A DNA stretch of 7,477 nt, from NCBI GenBank assembly GCA_946477505.1, contig CAMKYP010000185.1:1-7477 (forward strand), written 5' to 3'. Position numbers and translations under genes: made by a program. Source of the DNA: an uncultured Dechloromonas sp. (lineage in GTDB: Bacteria > Pseudomonadota > Gammaproteobacteria > Burkholderiales > Rhodocyclaceae). Shown here piece after piece: positions 1 to 6,372 of the stretch (the stretch's first letter is position 1; each line of letters begins with the position of its first letter). Below the pieces are notes generated by a model that saw only the letters and a list, made by a program, of their open reading frames with translations, had not been told where the DNA came from and searched no databases.

Positions 1-146
1 GCGATCAGCACCGGGTTCGCCAGCGGATTGCAGCCGGATCGCTGGTAGATCCGGAAGGCGCCCTGGTAGGCGAGGAGGGTTATGGTCAGGCCCATCAGCG
101 GCGAGGCCGCGAGATAAACCCAGATTTGCCCGATATCTTGCGTCAT
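1..146 (-). CDS. LrgB-family membrane protein, N-terminal part only
   Basis: Partial gene running off the left edge; only the first 48 codons are present. The start is the ATG at 146-144, which overlaps the stop of the CidA/LrgA-like gene by four bases (ATGA), a typical translational coupling. The visible residues begin MTQDIGQIWVYLAASPLMGL and continue with a hydrophobic helix, then a short basic stretch (YQRSGCNPLANPVLI). This resembles the N-terminus of LrgB/YohK-family proteins, where an early helix is followed by a conserved NP-containing segment. LrgB proteins are multi-pass inner-membrane proteins that act with a small LrgA/CidA partner. In different bacteria the pair has been linked to control of murein hydrolase activity and cell lysis, and to transport of pyruvate or glycolate. 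The family call rests on the short N-terminus plus the coupled neighbour; substrate cannot be told. Confidence 0.8.
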   Translation of the reverse strand, partial: MTQDIGQIWVYLAASPLMGLTITLLAYQGAFRIYQRSGCNPLANPVLI

Positions 147-502
147 GCTGTCTCTTCCGTCGCGCCGGCATTGCGCTGGCAGAGTTTCATCACCAGAGCC
201 GTCACGACCAGCGTCACGGTCGTACTGATGAGCAGGGAGAGCAGGAGCGGCAACCATTCGGCGGCAACCCGGTGCAGGTGAACCATGATCCCGGTGCCGG
301 CCGGAACGAAAAGCAGGGAAAGATGTTGCAACAGGTTCTGGCTGCTCGTTTGCAACTCCGCACTGGGGCCTTGGCGCAAGAGCAAGGCGAAAAACAGGAA
401 CAGCATGCCGAGTACCGGCCCGGGAACCGGCAGGGCGAGTCCGCGGGCGACAAATTCGCCGGCCAACTGGAAAATGAGCAGTTGTGTCAGTGCCGAAAGC
501 AT
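143..502 (-). CDS. CidA/LrgA family holin-like membrane protein
   Basis: A 119-residue membrane protein, the usual length for CidA/LrgA (PF03788). It shows four hydrophobic segments, at about residues 5-20, 27-43, 59-76 and 84-106, and a polar C-terminal tail. Family hallmarks are the LPVPGPVLGM segment (24-33) and the FVPAGTGIM segment (65-73). The start at 502 is supported by a GGAG ribosome binding site eight bases upstream. It is followed at once, with a 4-base overlap, by an LrgB-like gene, the standard two-gene arrangement. Proteins of this family form oligomers in the inner membrane and work with LrgB; roles described in other bacteria include modulation of autolysis and uptake or export of small organic acids. 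No CidR/LysR-type regulator sits next to this pair here. The ribosome binding site and start codon lie in a predicted hairpin, listed separately. Confidence 0.9.
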   Translation of the reverse strand: MLSALTQLLIFQLAGEFVARGLALPVPGPVLGMLFLFFALLLRQGPSAELQTSSQNLLQHLSLLFVPAGTGIMVHLHRVAAEWLPLLLSLLISTTVTLVVTALVMKLCQRNAGATEETA

Positions 503-528
503 CGTGTGATCTCCAAAAACGATGCTTT
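496..528 (-). promoter_or_regulatory. Inverted repeat over the ribosome binding site and start codon of the CidA/LrgA-like gene
   Basis: On the minus strand the arms AAAGCATCG (528-520) and CGATGCTTT (504-496) are perfectly complementary over nine base pairs and enclose a 15-base loop. The loop contains the GGAG ribosome binding site, and the ATG start codon (502-500) lies inside the 3' arm. If the transcript includes the whole 5' arm, the hairpin would mask translation initiation. It would do so only if transcription starts upstream of 528, and the start site is not clear: an AT-rich segment at 544-539 (TATATG) could be a -10 giving a suitable start, whereas TTGACG at 556-551 paired with TAAACT at 535-530 would start transcription within the arm. 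The repeat is seen in the sequence; its regulatory role is inferred. Confidence 0.5.
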
Positions 529-599
529 GAGTTTATTGCATATATCCTGTCGTCAATAGAGCCTGAAAAGTCTGTTTGTTTTTTACAAAAAGTAATTAA

Positions 600-1538
600 T
601 CAGGCGGTAAATGCATGGCCCAGGGTGCGTACGGCAATACCCAGGCAAGCCCCCGCCGCGGCAGGTTTCCAGACAGCGGCGACGCGCCGGCCTGCGGAAA
701 TGAGGACGGCAACGCCGGGCAGATCGAACGGCGAGATCAGGAAGCCTGCGCTCGCATTAAGCAGTTCGAGGCTTACCTGTCCGGCGCGCCGCATTTCGTC
801 CATGACCCCCATCATCGCCGTGCCGCCGGCCAGATACTTGGTCAGGGATGGCAGGATCAAAACGGGATCGATGCCGGCCAACTGCAATCCAGGGGCAATC
901 CAGATAGTCAGCGCATCGATGGCGCCGAAGCGTTTCAGGGCGATTACGGCCACCAGCGACAGCACCAGCATGGGAATCGCCCCGACGGCGATCTTGAAGG
1001 CCTCGGCACCCGCGCGGTTGATGACATCGAGTATGCCCTTCGCAGTTTCGGCAACCGGGTGGTGAAGGGTTTCGTCCACAACGGCCTCACTGGCTGAGAG
1101 GTTTCGGCCAAAGAGGTAGTAGGTGGCCGCCGCCGCGCAGAGTCCGCCGATCAGGGAGTAGGCCAGCAGCGGCCCAAAGCGGAGACCCATGGTCAGCATC
1201 GGAAAGGCTGCGTTGGCCTGGGCCATCGCGAATACCATCGCCAGGGTGGCGGCCAGGTGGCGGTCCGAGGTGCCGCGCTGCTCCATCATGGTCAGCGTCG
1301 CCATCGGCGCCGCGAAACTGACGAAATTGATCTGCAGGGCGGCAAAGACGCCCAGGCCGGTCAGCCCGAACGGACGCAGCAGCGGCCCCAGTCGGGCAAC
1401 CGCCCAGTCGAGGGCTCCACGCGCTTCGAGCAATCGCATCAGCGAGAGCATGACTACCATGACGGGCAGCAGGACGAACAAGGATAGTTCGACTGCAGAG
1501 CGGCCAGCCTTGAGGATGATGTCGATCAGGATATCCAT
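600..1538 (-). CDS. Nucleoside-recognition (Gate) domain membrane protein
   Basis: The reading frame stays open upstream to 1907, but those residues are the antisense shadow of the cyclase gene. The ATG at 1538 is chosen because the protein then begins MDILIDIILKAGRSAVELSL and runs straight into hydrophobic helices. The ribosome binding site is poor: GAAG close to the ATG, and GGAA further upstream. The 312-residue product has about eight hydrophobic segments. Two Gate-like halves are visible, at about residues 21-90 (LLPVMVVML, then the FVSFAAPMATLTM segment) and 184-255 (LTKYLAGGTAMMGVMDEMRR). They are joined by a more polar linker at 145-175. This pattern fits the nucleoside-recognition/Gate family (PF07670), which includes parts of nucleoside transporters, FeoB and the sporulation proteins SpmA/B. 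Substrate and direction of transport are unknown. It is separated by 127 bases from the cyclase and by 97 from the CidA/LrgA gene. No strong terminator follows it, so read-through into cidA/lrgB is possible. Confidence 0.78.
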   Translation of the reverse strand: MDILIDIILKAGRSAVELSLFVLLPVMVVMLSLMRLLEARGALDWAVARLGPLLRPFGLTGLGVFAALQINFVSFAAPMATLTMMEQRGTSDRHLAATLAMVFAMAQANAAFPMLTMGLRFGPLLAYSLIGGLCAAAATYYLFGRNLSASEAVVDETLHHPVAETAKGILDVINRAGAEAFKIAVGAIPMLVLSLVAVIALKRFGAIDALTIWIAPGLQLAGIDPVLILPSLTKYLAGGTAMMGVMDEMRRAGQVSLELLNASAGFLISPFDLPGVAVLISAGRRVAAVWKPAAAGACLGIAVRTLGHAFTA

Positions 1539-1622
1539 GACTTCGGCGATGTCGTTCCGGTAAGGAGGCTGCGATGTTACGACAGCTCGGACATCACGGC
1601 GTAGCACGGCAGCAGTGGATTT

Positions 1623-1642
1623 CCCCCGTTGCCCGACGGGGG
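1623..1642 (-). terminator. GC-rich hairpin after the cyclase gene, weak terminator candidate
   Basis: Twenty-three bases after the cyclase stop codon there is a 7-bp perfect stem (CCCCCGT at 1623-1629 with ACGGGGG at 1636-1642) around a 6-base loop. On the minus strand it is followed by AAATCC rather than a run of T, and on the plus strand by GCTTC. It therefore lacks the U-tract of an intrinsic terminator. It may slow polymerase, protect the 3' end of the cyclase mRNA, or have no function. Confidence 0.3.
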
Positions 1643-1665
1643 GCTTCAATTCCGCCGGGCAGCGT

Positions 1666-3528
1666 TCAATACGTCTTCGAGTCCGACCACATCTCCGGGG
1701 CAAAGCGGATGACCCGGTTGCGACCCCGTTCCTTGGCTTGGTAGAGAGCCACATCGGCAAACTTGACGGCCTGCCAGAAGGTCTCGCTATCGGTTGGGAA
1801 GTCGGCGATGCCGATCGATATGGTTTTCTGCAGGACGATGCCGCTGACCTGGACTTTAAGGTTCTCGACCGCGCAGCGGATGTTGTCCGCAACCTTGACG
1901 GCCGCATCGCCGACCGTGTCGATGAGGATGATCAGGAACTCTTCGCCGCCATAGCGAATGACCAGATCCGAGGCACGCACCGACTGCTTCAACAGAGTGG
2001 ACAGCGCCTTGAGAACGGCATCGCCGGCATCGTGGCCATAGGTATCGTTGACCATCTTGAAATAATCGAGATCGAGCATCAGGATCGCCGCATGCGAGCG
2101 TTTCCGGTGGACGCTGGCGACCAGGGTTTCGATGTATTCCTCGAGGAAGCGCCGATTGTTGAGTCCGGTCATCGGATCAGTCAGGGTCGAATCACGCAGG
2201 CTTTCCATCAGGCGTTTGGTTTCCAGAACCGGGGCCGTTTCACGCAGATACACGTTGATGAACGGAATCTGCGAACTGAGCCGTTCACGATCGCTCGGTT
2301 TGGTCAGCAACTGAACGACGCTGCCGACGGCGCCGGACTGGATGATCGGGAAGCAGACATGCTGCCGCTCGCCAAGCTCGGCGGGAGGGCGGAAGGCGTA
2401 ACAGATTTCCGGGTTGTCGATGCCGTCGATGATGTGCCCCGTCCGGCGAACGCGGCAGGCCTCGGGGCGGACCAGTATCTGCGGGTCGCACCAGCGGCAG
2501 GTGTCGGCCATTTCGCCATCGACCATGACCCCCTTCATTTGTTTTTTATTGCTGCTGATCTCGTAGATCGAGAACTCGGCGAGGCTGAATTCGCTCTGCA
2601 ATGTTCGCGAAAGCCGTTGGTAGATTTCGGTCTTCGTCTCGTCTTCCTCGATGGCCTGCTTAAAGTGCGCGGCGCTGGTCAAGCCGTCGACCATGTCGAT
2701 GGTGGCCGTCAGCAGATTTTCCCCCGGCGCCGGCGTGCGTTCGGTGAGGCGGGCGACATTGCCGCCGATACGGTTCAGGCCATCGTCGAGAAAGGTCAGC
2801 AGGCGGTTCATGTCGACCGCGATCTGCCCGATTTCATCGTTGGTGTGCTGTTCGACCTGCCCCTTGAAGTCGCCGCGCAGGGCGCGCTGCACCGTTTCCT
2901 CGACGGCATTGGCGGTCTCCGAGATCGGGCGGAGCAGGCGGCGCAACAGCAGGATCAGGAGCAGCGCAAACAGGGTGACGACCCCGGCTATGCCGGCGAC
3001 GGTTATCAGGGCTTTCTCTTTCAGGGTATTGAGCGACATGCTCATGCTGACGGCCCCCAGGACCGCTCCTTCGGCTACCTGATGGCATTGCAGGCAGTTG
3101 GGATTGCCGCTGGCGGTGGCGATGTAGGGAATGGTGCCCCGGAAGATGCTCTCGTTGTCGACGACCGTCAGTTCGAAATGGGGCTTGCCGTCGTGCAGAA
3201 CACGACGCTCGATGTCGTCGACCTCGGACTCGAGGCGCAGGCCCTTGCCAAACTGCTTCTCGACTTCCGGCGCACGAATGACTCGGGCCGATTTCAGTCC
3301 TTGAACCTCCACCAGGCGCTGAAGGAAGCGTTCACGCTTGTCGATCACCCCATTGATCATCGACTCGGTCAGGTGGACCCGGACGATTTCGCCGGCCGTC
3401 CGGATATGCTCGGTTGCCGAGGCTATTGAAAAGCTGCGGAAGGCATACAGGCTGATGGCGATCAGCACGGCGAGCAATGCGGCTGCAATGCTGATGAAAA
3501 ACAGGGTTACCTTTGTGTTCAACTTCAT
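1666..3528 (-). CDS. Membrane diguanylate cyclase with haem-type periplasmic sensor, HAMP, cysteine-rich cytoplasmic region and GGDEF domain
   Basis: A 620-residue enzyme predicted to make cyclic di-GMP from two GTP. The ATG at 3528 is chosen because a clean transmembrane helix (about 8-29) follows MKLNTKV; the GAGGAG upstream is 16 bases away, an unusually long spacing, but no better in-frame start lies between. A periplasmic domain (30-173) resembles the DUF3365/Tll0287-like haem-sensor family and contains one CxxCH motif (C145, C148, H149). A second helix (about 174-196) leads into a HAMP domain (about 192-247), then a helical linker. A GAF-like region (about 300-435) carries CRWC (C344, C347) plus C358, C376 and C392. 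The catalytic domain starts at DPMTGLNNRR (451-460), with metal-binding D486, the GGEEF active site (527-531) and an RxxD inhibitory site (R518, D521) five residues ahead. Activity and product inhibition are therefore both expected. Ligand identity (haem, gas, redox) is inferred. Confidence 0.93.
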   Translation of the reverse strand: MKLNTKVTLFFISIAAALLAVLIAISLYAFRSFSIASATEHIRTAGEIVRVHLTESMINGVIDKRERFLQRLVEVQGLKSARVIRAPEVEKQFGKGLRLESEVDDIERRVLHDGKPHFELTVVDNESIFRGTIPYIATASGNPNCLQCHQVAEGAVLGAVSMSMSLNTLKEKALITVAGIAGVVTLFALLLILLLRRLLRPISETANAVEETVQRALRGDFKGQVEQHTNDEIGQIAVDMNRLLTFLDDGLNRIGGNVARLTERTPAPGENLLTATIDMVDGLTSAAHFKQAIEEDETKTEIYQRLSRTLQSEFSLAEFSIYEISSNKKQMKGVMVDGEMADTCRWCDPQILVRPEACRVRRTGHIIDGIDNPEICYAFRPPAELGERQHVCFPIIQSGAVGSVVQLLTKPSDRERLSSQIPFINVYLRETAPVLETKRLMESLRDSTLTDPMTGLNNRRFLEEYIETLVASVHRKRSHAAILMLDLDYFKMVNDTYGHDAGDAVLKALSTLLKQSVRASDLVIRYGGEEFLIILIDTVGDAAVKVADNIRCAVENLKVQVSGIVLQKTISIGIADFPTDSETFWQAVKFADVALYQAKERGRNRVIRFAPEMWSDSKTY

Positions 3529-3630
3529 GGCAGTTGTGAATGGACTCCTCCGGGAGGCGCCAATTATGGCGTCACACTTTGAACCGGGGCGTGCGGACAA
3601 CACGAAAGAATTAATTAATTTGAATGAGAT

Positions 3631-3644
3631 TTGATCGGCGTCAA
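3631..3644. promoter_or_regulatory. FNR/Anr-like binding site upstream of the cyclase gene
   Basis: The 14-base sequence TTGATCGGCGTCAA matches the FNR-type consensus TTGAT-N4-ATCAA at nine of ten defined positions, with perfect TTGA/TCAA half-site cores. Its centre is about 109 bases upstream of the cyclase start codon. On the minus strand its TTGACG (3644-3639) could also serve as a -35, with the AT-rich stretch at 3621-3611 in the place of a -10, although no convincing -10 hexamer is visible. FNR-family regulators respond to oxygen (or NO in the Dnr branch). The match is seen; binding and the direction of control are inferred. A chance match is possible. Confidence 0.42.
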
Positions 3645-3694
3645 CCTTTTGGGGTGAGGTGCTTGTCCGGATAGCGGGCAGATAAACAGGCAAT

Positions 3695-3721
3695 AAAAAA
3701 GCGCCGGGTTTCCCCGGCGCT
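3695..3721 (-). terminator. Intrinsic terminator of aceB
   Basis: Starting 36 bases downstream of the aceB stop codon, the minus strand carries a 9-bp perfect stem (AGCGCCGGG/CCCGGCGCT, arms 3721-3713 and 3708-3700) around a GAAA tetraloop. The stem runs into an uninterrupted T tract (to about 3695) that continues as TTTTTTATTG. This is a textbook Rho-independent terminator. It isolates aceB from the cyclase gene downstream, which must therefore have its own promoter in 3529-3694. Confidence 0.95.
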
Positions 3722-3756
3722 CGTCCTCTGCTTACGCTTGGATTGATTGTTCTGGC

Positions 3757-5355
3757 TTAGGCCATTGCCTCATACAACGGCAGGGTCAGGAACTCGGGGT
3801 AGTCCGGGGTCAGCGACATGCGGTCGAAGATTTCGGCAGCCTGGTCGTAGGTCGCGGTGTCCTCGCCCTGGGCGGTAACGGTGGCCTTCACCTTGGCCAG
3901 TTCCTCGGCGATCATCGGGCGGACCATTTCGACCGTGACCTTGCGGCCGTCGTCGAGGACGCCCTTCGGCGACACCACCCACTGCCACACTTGCGAGCGG
4001 GAGATTTCGGCGGTGGCGGCGTCTTCCATCAGGTTGTGGATGGGCACGCAGCCGTTGCCGGCCAGCCAGCTGCCGAGGTAGTGGATGCCGACGTTGATGT
4101 TGTTGCGCAGGCCGGCTTCGGTGATCGGGGTGGTCGGGCGGAAGTCGAGCCACTGTTCCGGTCCGAACTTGCCTTCCACCTGCTTTTCGAACTGGTTCGG
4201 CTTGTCGCCGAGTACCTTGACGAACTCTTCCATGGCGATGGGCACCAGGCCCGGGTGTGCCACCCAGCCGCCATCGAAGCCGTCGTTGGCGTCGCGGGTC
4301 TTGTCGTGGCGGATGCCGGCCAGCGCCTTTTCGTTGGCGACCGGGTCGTTCTTGATCGGGATCAGGGCTGACATGCCGCCCATGGCCGGGGCGCCGCGCT
4401 TGTGGCAGGCCTGAACGAGGGCCAAGGCGTAGCCGCGCATGAAGGGCACTTCCATGGTGATGGCGCCGCGCTGGGCCAGGCAGAAGTCCTTGTTCTTCTT
4501 GAACTTCTTGATGCAGGAGAAGATGTAGTCCCAGCGACCGGCGTTCAGGCCGGCGGAGTGGTTGCGCAGTTCGTACAGGATCTCTTCCATCTCGAAGGTG
4601 GCGAGGATGGTTTCGACCAGCACGGTGGCCTTGATGGTGCCCTGCGGCAGGCCGACGTGGTCCTGCGCCATGACGAAGGCGTCGTTCCACAGACGGGCTT
4701 CGAGGTGGCTTTCCATCTTCGGCAGGTAGTAGAACGGGCCGGCGCCGCGGGCGATCTGCTCTTTTGCGTTGTGGAAGAAGACCAGACCGAAGTCGAACAG
4801 GCCGCCGGAAACGCGCTGGCCATCAACGAGGACGTGCTTCTCGTCGAGGTGCCAGCCGCGCGGACGGATCTGCAGGGTGGCGATCTTGTCGTTCAGCTTG
4901 TATTCCTTGCCGGCTTCGTTCTTGAACGACAGTTCGCGGCGGATGGCCTTGTACAGGTTCACCTGGCCCTGAATTTGGTTTTCCCAGTTCGGGGAGTTGG
5001 AATCCTCGAAGTCGGTCATGTAGGAGTCAGCGCCCGAGTTGAAGGCGTTGATGATCATCTTGGCCTCGACCGGGCCGGTGATTTCGACGCGGCGGCATTG
5101 CAGCGCGGCCGGCACCGGGGCGACCTTCCAGTCGCCTTCGCGGATGTGCTTGGTTTCCGGCAGGAAGTCCGGCATTTCGCCGGCGTCGATGCGGGCCTGG
5201 CGCTCGACGCGGGCCTTGAGCAGTTCCTGGCGACGGCCTTCGAAGGCGCGGTGCAGCTTGGCGACGAATTCGAGGGCTTCGGTCGTCAGAATGGATTCCC
5301 ATTCGGGCTTCACGGGGGCGGTAATTTGCATACCGGCGGGCAGATTGAGGGCCAT
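3757..5355 (-). CDS. aceB: Malate synthase A
   Basis: Catalyses glyoxylate + acetyl-CoA + water to malate + CoA, the second step of the glyoxylate shunt, in the cytoplasm. The 532-residue length matches the A isoform (about 530-550), not the larger G isoform (about 720). The family signature is at R264-F279 (RNHSAGLNAGRWDYIF), and the RPRGWHLDEKH segment (164-174) is intact. R164, E248, D276 and D445 sit where the catalytic arginine, the two magnesium ligands and the general-base aspartate are expected; from memory they align with E. coli R166, E250, D278 and D447. The frame is open to 5403, but the ATG at 5355 is preferred because AGGAG lies six bases ahead of it and MALNLPAGMQI is a typical N-terminus. 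It forms a single-gene unit with its own terminator and is divergent from a LysR regulator. Isocitrate lyase (aceA) is not in the window. Confidence 0.98.
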   Translation of the reverse strand: MALNLPAGMQITAPVKPEWESILTTEALEFVAKLHRAFEGRRQELLKARVERQARIDAGEMPDFLPETKHIREGDWKVAPVPAALQCRRVEITGPVEAKMIINAFNSGADSYMTDFEDSNSPNWENQIQGQVNLYKAIRRELSFKNEAGKEYKLNDKIATLQIRPRGWHLDEKHVLVDGQRVSGGLFDFGLVFFHNAKEQIARGAGPFYYLPKMESHLEARLWNDAFVMAQDHVGLPQGTIKATVLVETILATFEMEEILYELRNHSAGLNAGRWDYIFSCIKKFKKNKDFCLAQRGAITMEVPFMRGYALALVQACHKRGAPAMGGMSALIPIKNDPVANEKALAGIRHDKTRDANDGFDGGWVAHPGLVPIAMEEFVKVLGDKPNQFEKQVEGKFGPEQWLDFRPTTPITEAGLRNNINVGIHYLGSWLAGNGCVPIHNLMEDAATAEISRSQVWQWVVSPKGVLDDGRKVTVEMVRPMIAEELAKVKATVTAQGEDTATYDQAAEIFDRMSLTPDYPEFLTLPLYEAMA

Positions 5356-5401
5356 GCGGAACTCCTGAAAAAAGAAGGTTTCGGATACTGCGATGGGATG
5401 C

Positions 5402-5430
5402 ATTCTATGAGTCTTCTATAAGACTTGAAA
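5402..5430 (-). promoter_or_regulatory. Candidate aceB promoter
   Basis: Reading the minus strand, TTTCAA (5430-5425) and TAGAAT (5407-5402) are separated by 17 bases. The -10 matches the sigma-70 consensus at five of six positions; the -35 is poor (three of six), which would fit a promoter needing an activator. Transcription would begin near 5395 and leave a leader of about 40 bases. The spacer is almost filled by the palindrome listed separately. Confidence 0.4.
5410..5425. promoter_or_regulatory. Perfect 16-bp palindrome, candidate LysR operator
   Basis: AGTCTT-CTAT-AAGACT is a perfect dyad with 6-bp arms in the 114-base region between the divergent aceB and LysR genes. A third copy of the AAGAC core lies just to the right (5429-5433). 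The dyad lies in the -35/-10 spacer of the candidate aceB promoter and just upstream of a TAAAAT (5437-5442) that could be the -10 of the LysR gene. One site could thus serve autoregulation and control of aceB. It does not follow the simple T-N11-A LysR motif exactly, so the assignment to this regulator is inferred from position. Confidence 0.45.
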
Positions 5431-5469
5431 GACGGCTAAAATCACTTCATCTTTTACTTAAAGTATTAA

Positions 5470-6372
5470 ATGGACCGCCTCAAGCAGATCGAAGCCTTTG
5501 CCAGTGTCGCAACCCGGGGGAGTTTGTCGGCGGCGGCTCGGGTCGAGGGGGTTACGCCGGCGATCATCGGGCGCCGCATCGATGCGCTGGAGGCGCGGCT
5601 GGGCGTGCGCTTGCTGGTACGCACCACGCGCAAGCTGACATTGACATTCGAAGGGCAGGCTTTTCTGGAAGACTGCCAAAAACTGCTCAACGACCTGGCC
5701 AATGCCGAGGCGGCGGTTTCGCTCGGCGGCCTGAAAGCCAGCGGCTATCTGAAGGTATCTGCCCCTGCCGGTTTTGGGCGGCAGCATGTGGCGCCGCTGG
5801 TTGGCGATTTCATGCAGGTTAACCCGGAGGTACGGGTCAATCTCAATCTGAGCGACCGTCTGGTCGACCTGATCAACGAAAATATCGATTGTGCGGTCCG
5901 TATCGGCGAGATGACCGATTCCAGCCTGATCAGCGTGCGTCTGGGCGAGATGCGTCGCATGGTGGTAGCCAGCCCGGCTTACCTGGTCGAGCATGGGGTG
6001 CCGCGCTCGCCAGCCGATCTGGCCGGACACAACTGTTTGTCGCTCGGTCAGCAGCGAGGCTGGATATTCCGTCATCCGGATAGCGGGGAAACGGAAACCA
6101 TCAAGGTCAGCGGCAGCTTTGAGTGCAACGATGGCGCCGTGTTGCACGAGTGGGCGCTGGCCGGGCGCGGGCTGGCCTGGCGTTCGCTGTGGGAGGTTGG
6201 GCGCGACCTCAAGGAAGGGCGGCTGACCTCGGTGCTCGATGCTTGGCAGGCGCCCCCGATGGGTATTTATGCCGTTTTTCCGCAGCGCCGCCATCTACCG
6301 CTGCGGGTCAGGCTTTTCATCGACCTGCTCAAGGATAACTACAGCCGGCCCAGCTATTGGGAACTGCGCTGA
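5470..6372 (+). CDS. LysR-type transcriptional regulator (CrgA-like group), divergent from aceB
   Basis: A 300-residue protein of the usual LysR length. An N-terminal winged helix-turn-helix covers about residues 1-60 (MDRLKQIEAFASVATRGSLS, then ARVEGVTPAIIGRRIDALEARLGVRL in two stretches), followed by the linker helix (about 60-88) and a periplasmic-binding-protein-like effector domain (about 89-295). The effector domain has the style of the CrgA-like group: GYLKVSAP at 92-99 and a DCAVRIGEM segment near 139-147. The start is fixed by an in-frame TAA (5467-5469) immediately before the ATG; the ribosome binding site is weak (AAAG). Divergent placement suggests control of aceB, perhaps in response to a C2 or acetate-derived signal, but effector and target are inferred from position only. 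The stop codon overlaps the start of the next gene (TGATG). Confidence 0.95.
   Translation: MDRLKQIEAFASVATRGSLSAAARVEGVTPAIIGRRIDALEARLGVRLLVRTTRKLTLTFEGQAFLEDCQKLLNDLANAEAAVSLGGLKASGYLKVSAPAGFGRQHVAPLVGDFMQVNPEVRVNLNLSDRLVDLINENIDCAVRIGEMTDSSLISVRLGEMRRMVVASPAYLVEHGVPRSPADLAGHNCLSLGQQRGWIFRHPDSGETETIKVSGSFECNDGAVLHEWALAGRGLAWRSLWEVGRDLKEGRLTSVLDAWQAPPMGIYAVFPQRRHLPLRVRLFIDLLKDNYSRPSYWELR

Noticed and set aside
579..600. Intrinsic terminator after the Gate gene in the TTTTTGTAAAAA repeat
   Set aside because: The stem is only A-T pairs with a 2-base loop, too weak to terminate transcription.
1539..1665. Riboswitch upstream of the Gate-family gene (cobalamin or c-di-GMP type)
   Set aside because: None of the conserved core sequences of these riboswitch classes could be found in the 127 bases; only simple hairpins are present.
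1539..1907. N-terminal extension of the Gate protein by up to 123 residues
   Set aside because: The extra residues are arginine- and serine-rich shadow sequence, partly antiparallel to nothing but overlapping the cyclase coding region on the same strand in another frame; family proteins begin at the first hydrophobic helix.
1615..3429. A 604-codon open frame on the plus strand opposite the cyclase gene
   Set aside because: It is the antisense shadow of a GC-rich gene. Its residue composition is rich in D, R, G and A with no recognisable domain, while the opposite strand encodes clear HAMP and GGDEF motifs.
3529..3693. N-terminal extension of the cyclase by 55 residues
   Set aside because: It would start beside the aceB terminator and span the only possible promoter region; the clean membrane helix right after the ATG at 3528 argues for the shorter form.
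4402..5421. A 339-codon plus-strand frame opposite aceB
   Set aside because: Shadow frame; the minus strand encodes malate synthase with all its signatures, and the plus-strand frame has no ribosome binding site or recognisable motif.
5458..6294. A 278-codon minus-strand frame opposite the LysR gene
   Set aside because: Low-complexity composition (rich in R, Q, H and P) typical of an antisense shadow; the LysR reading is unambiguous.
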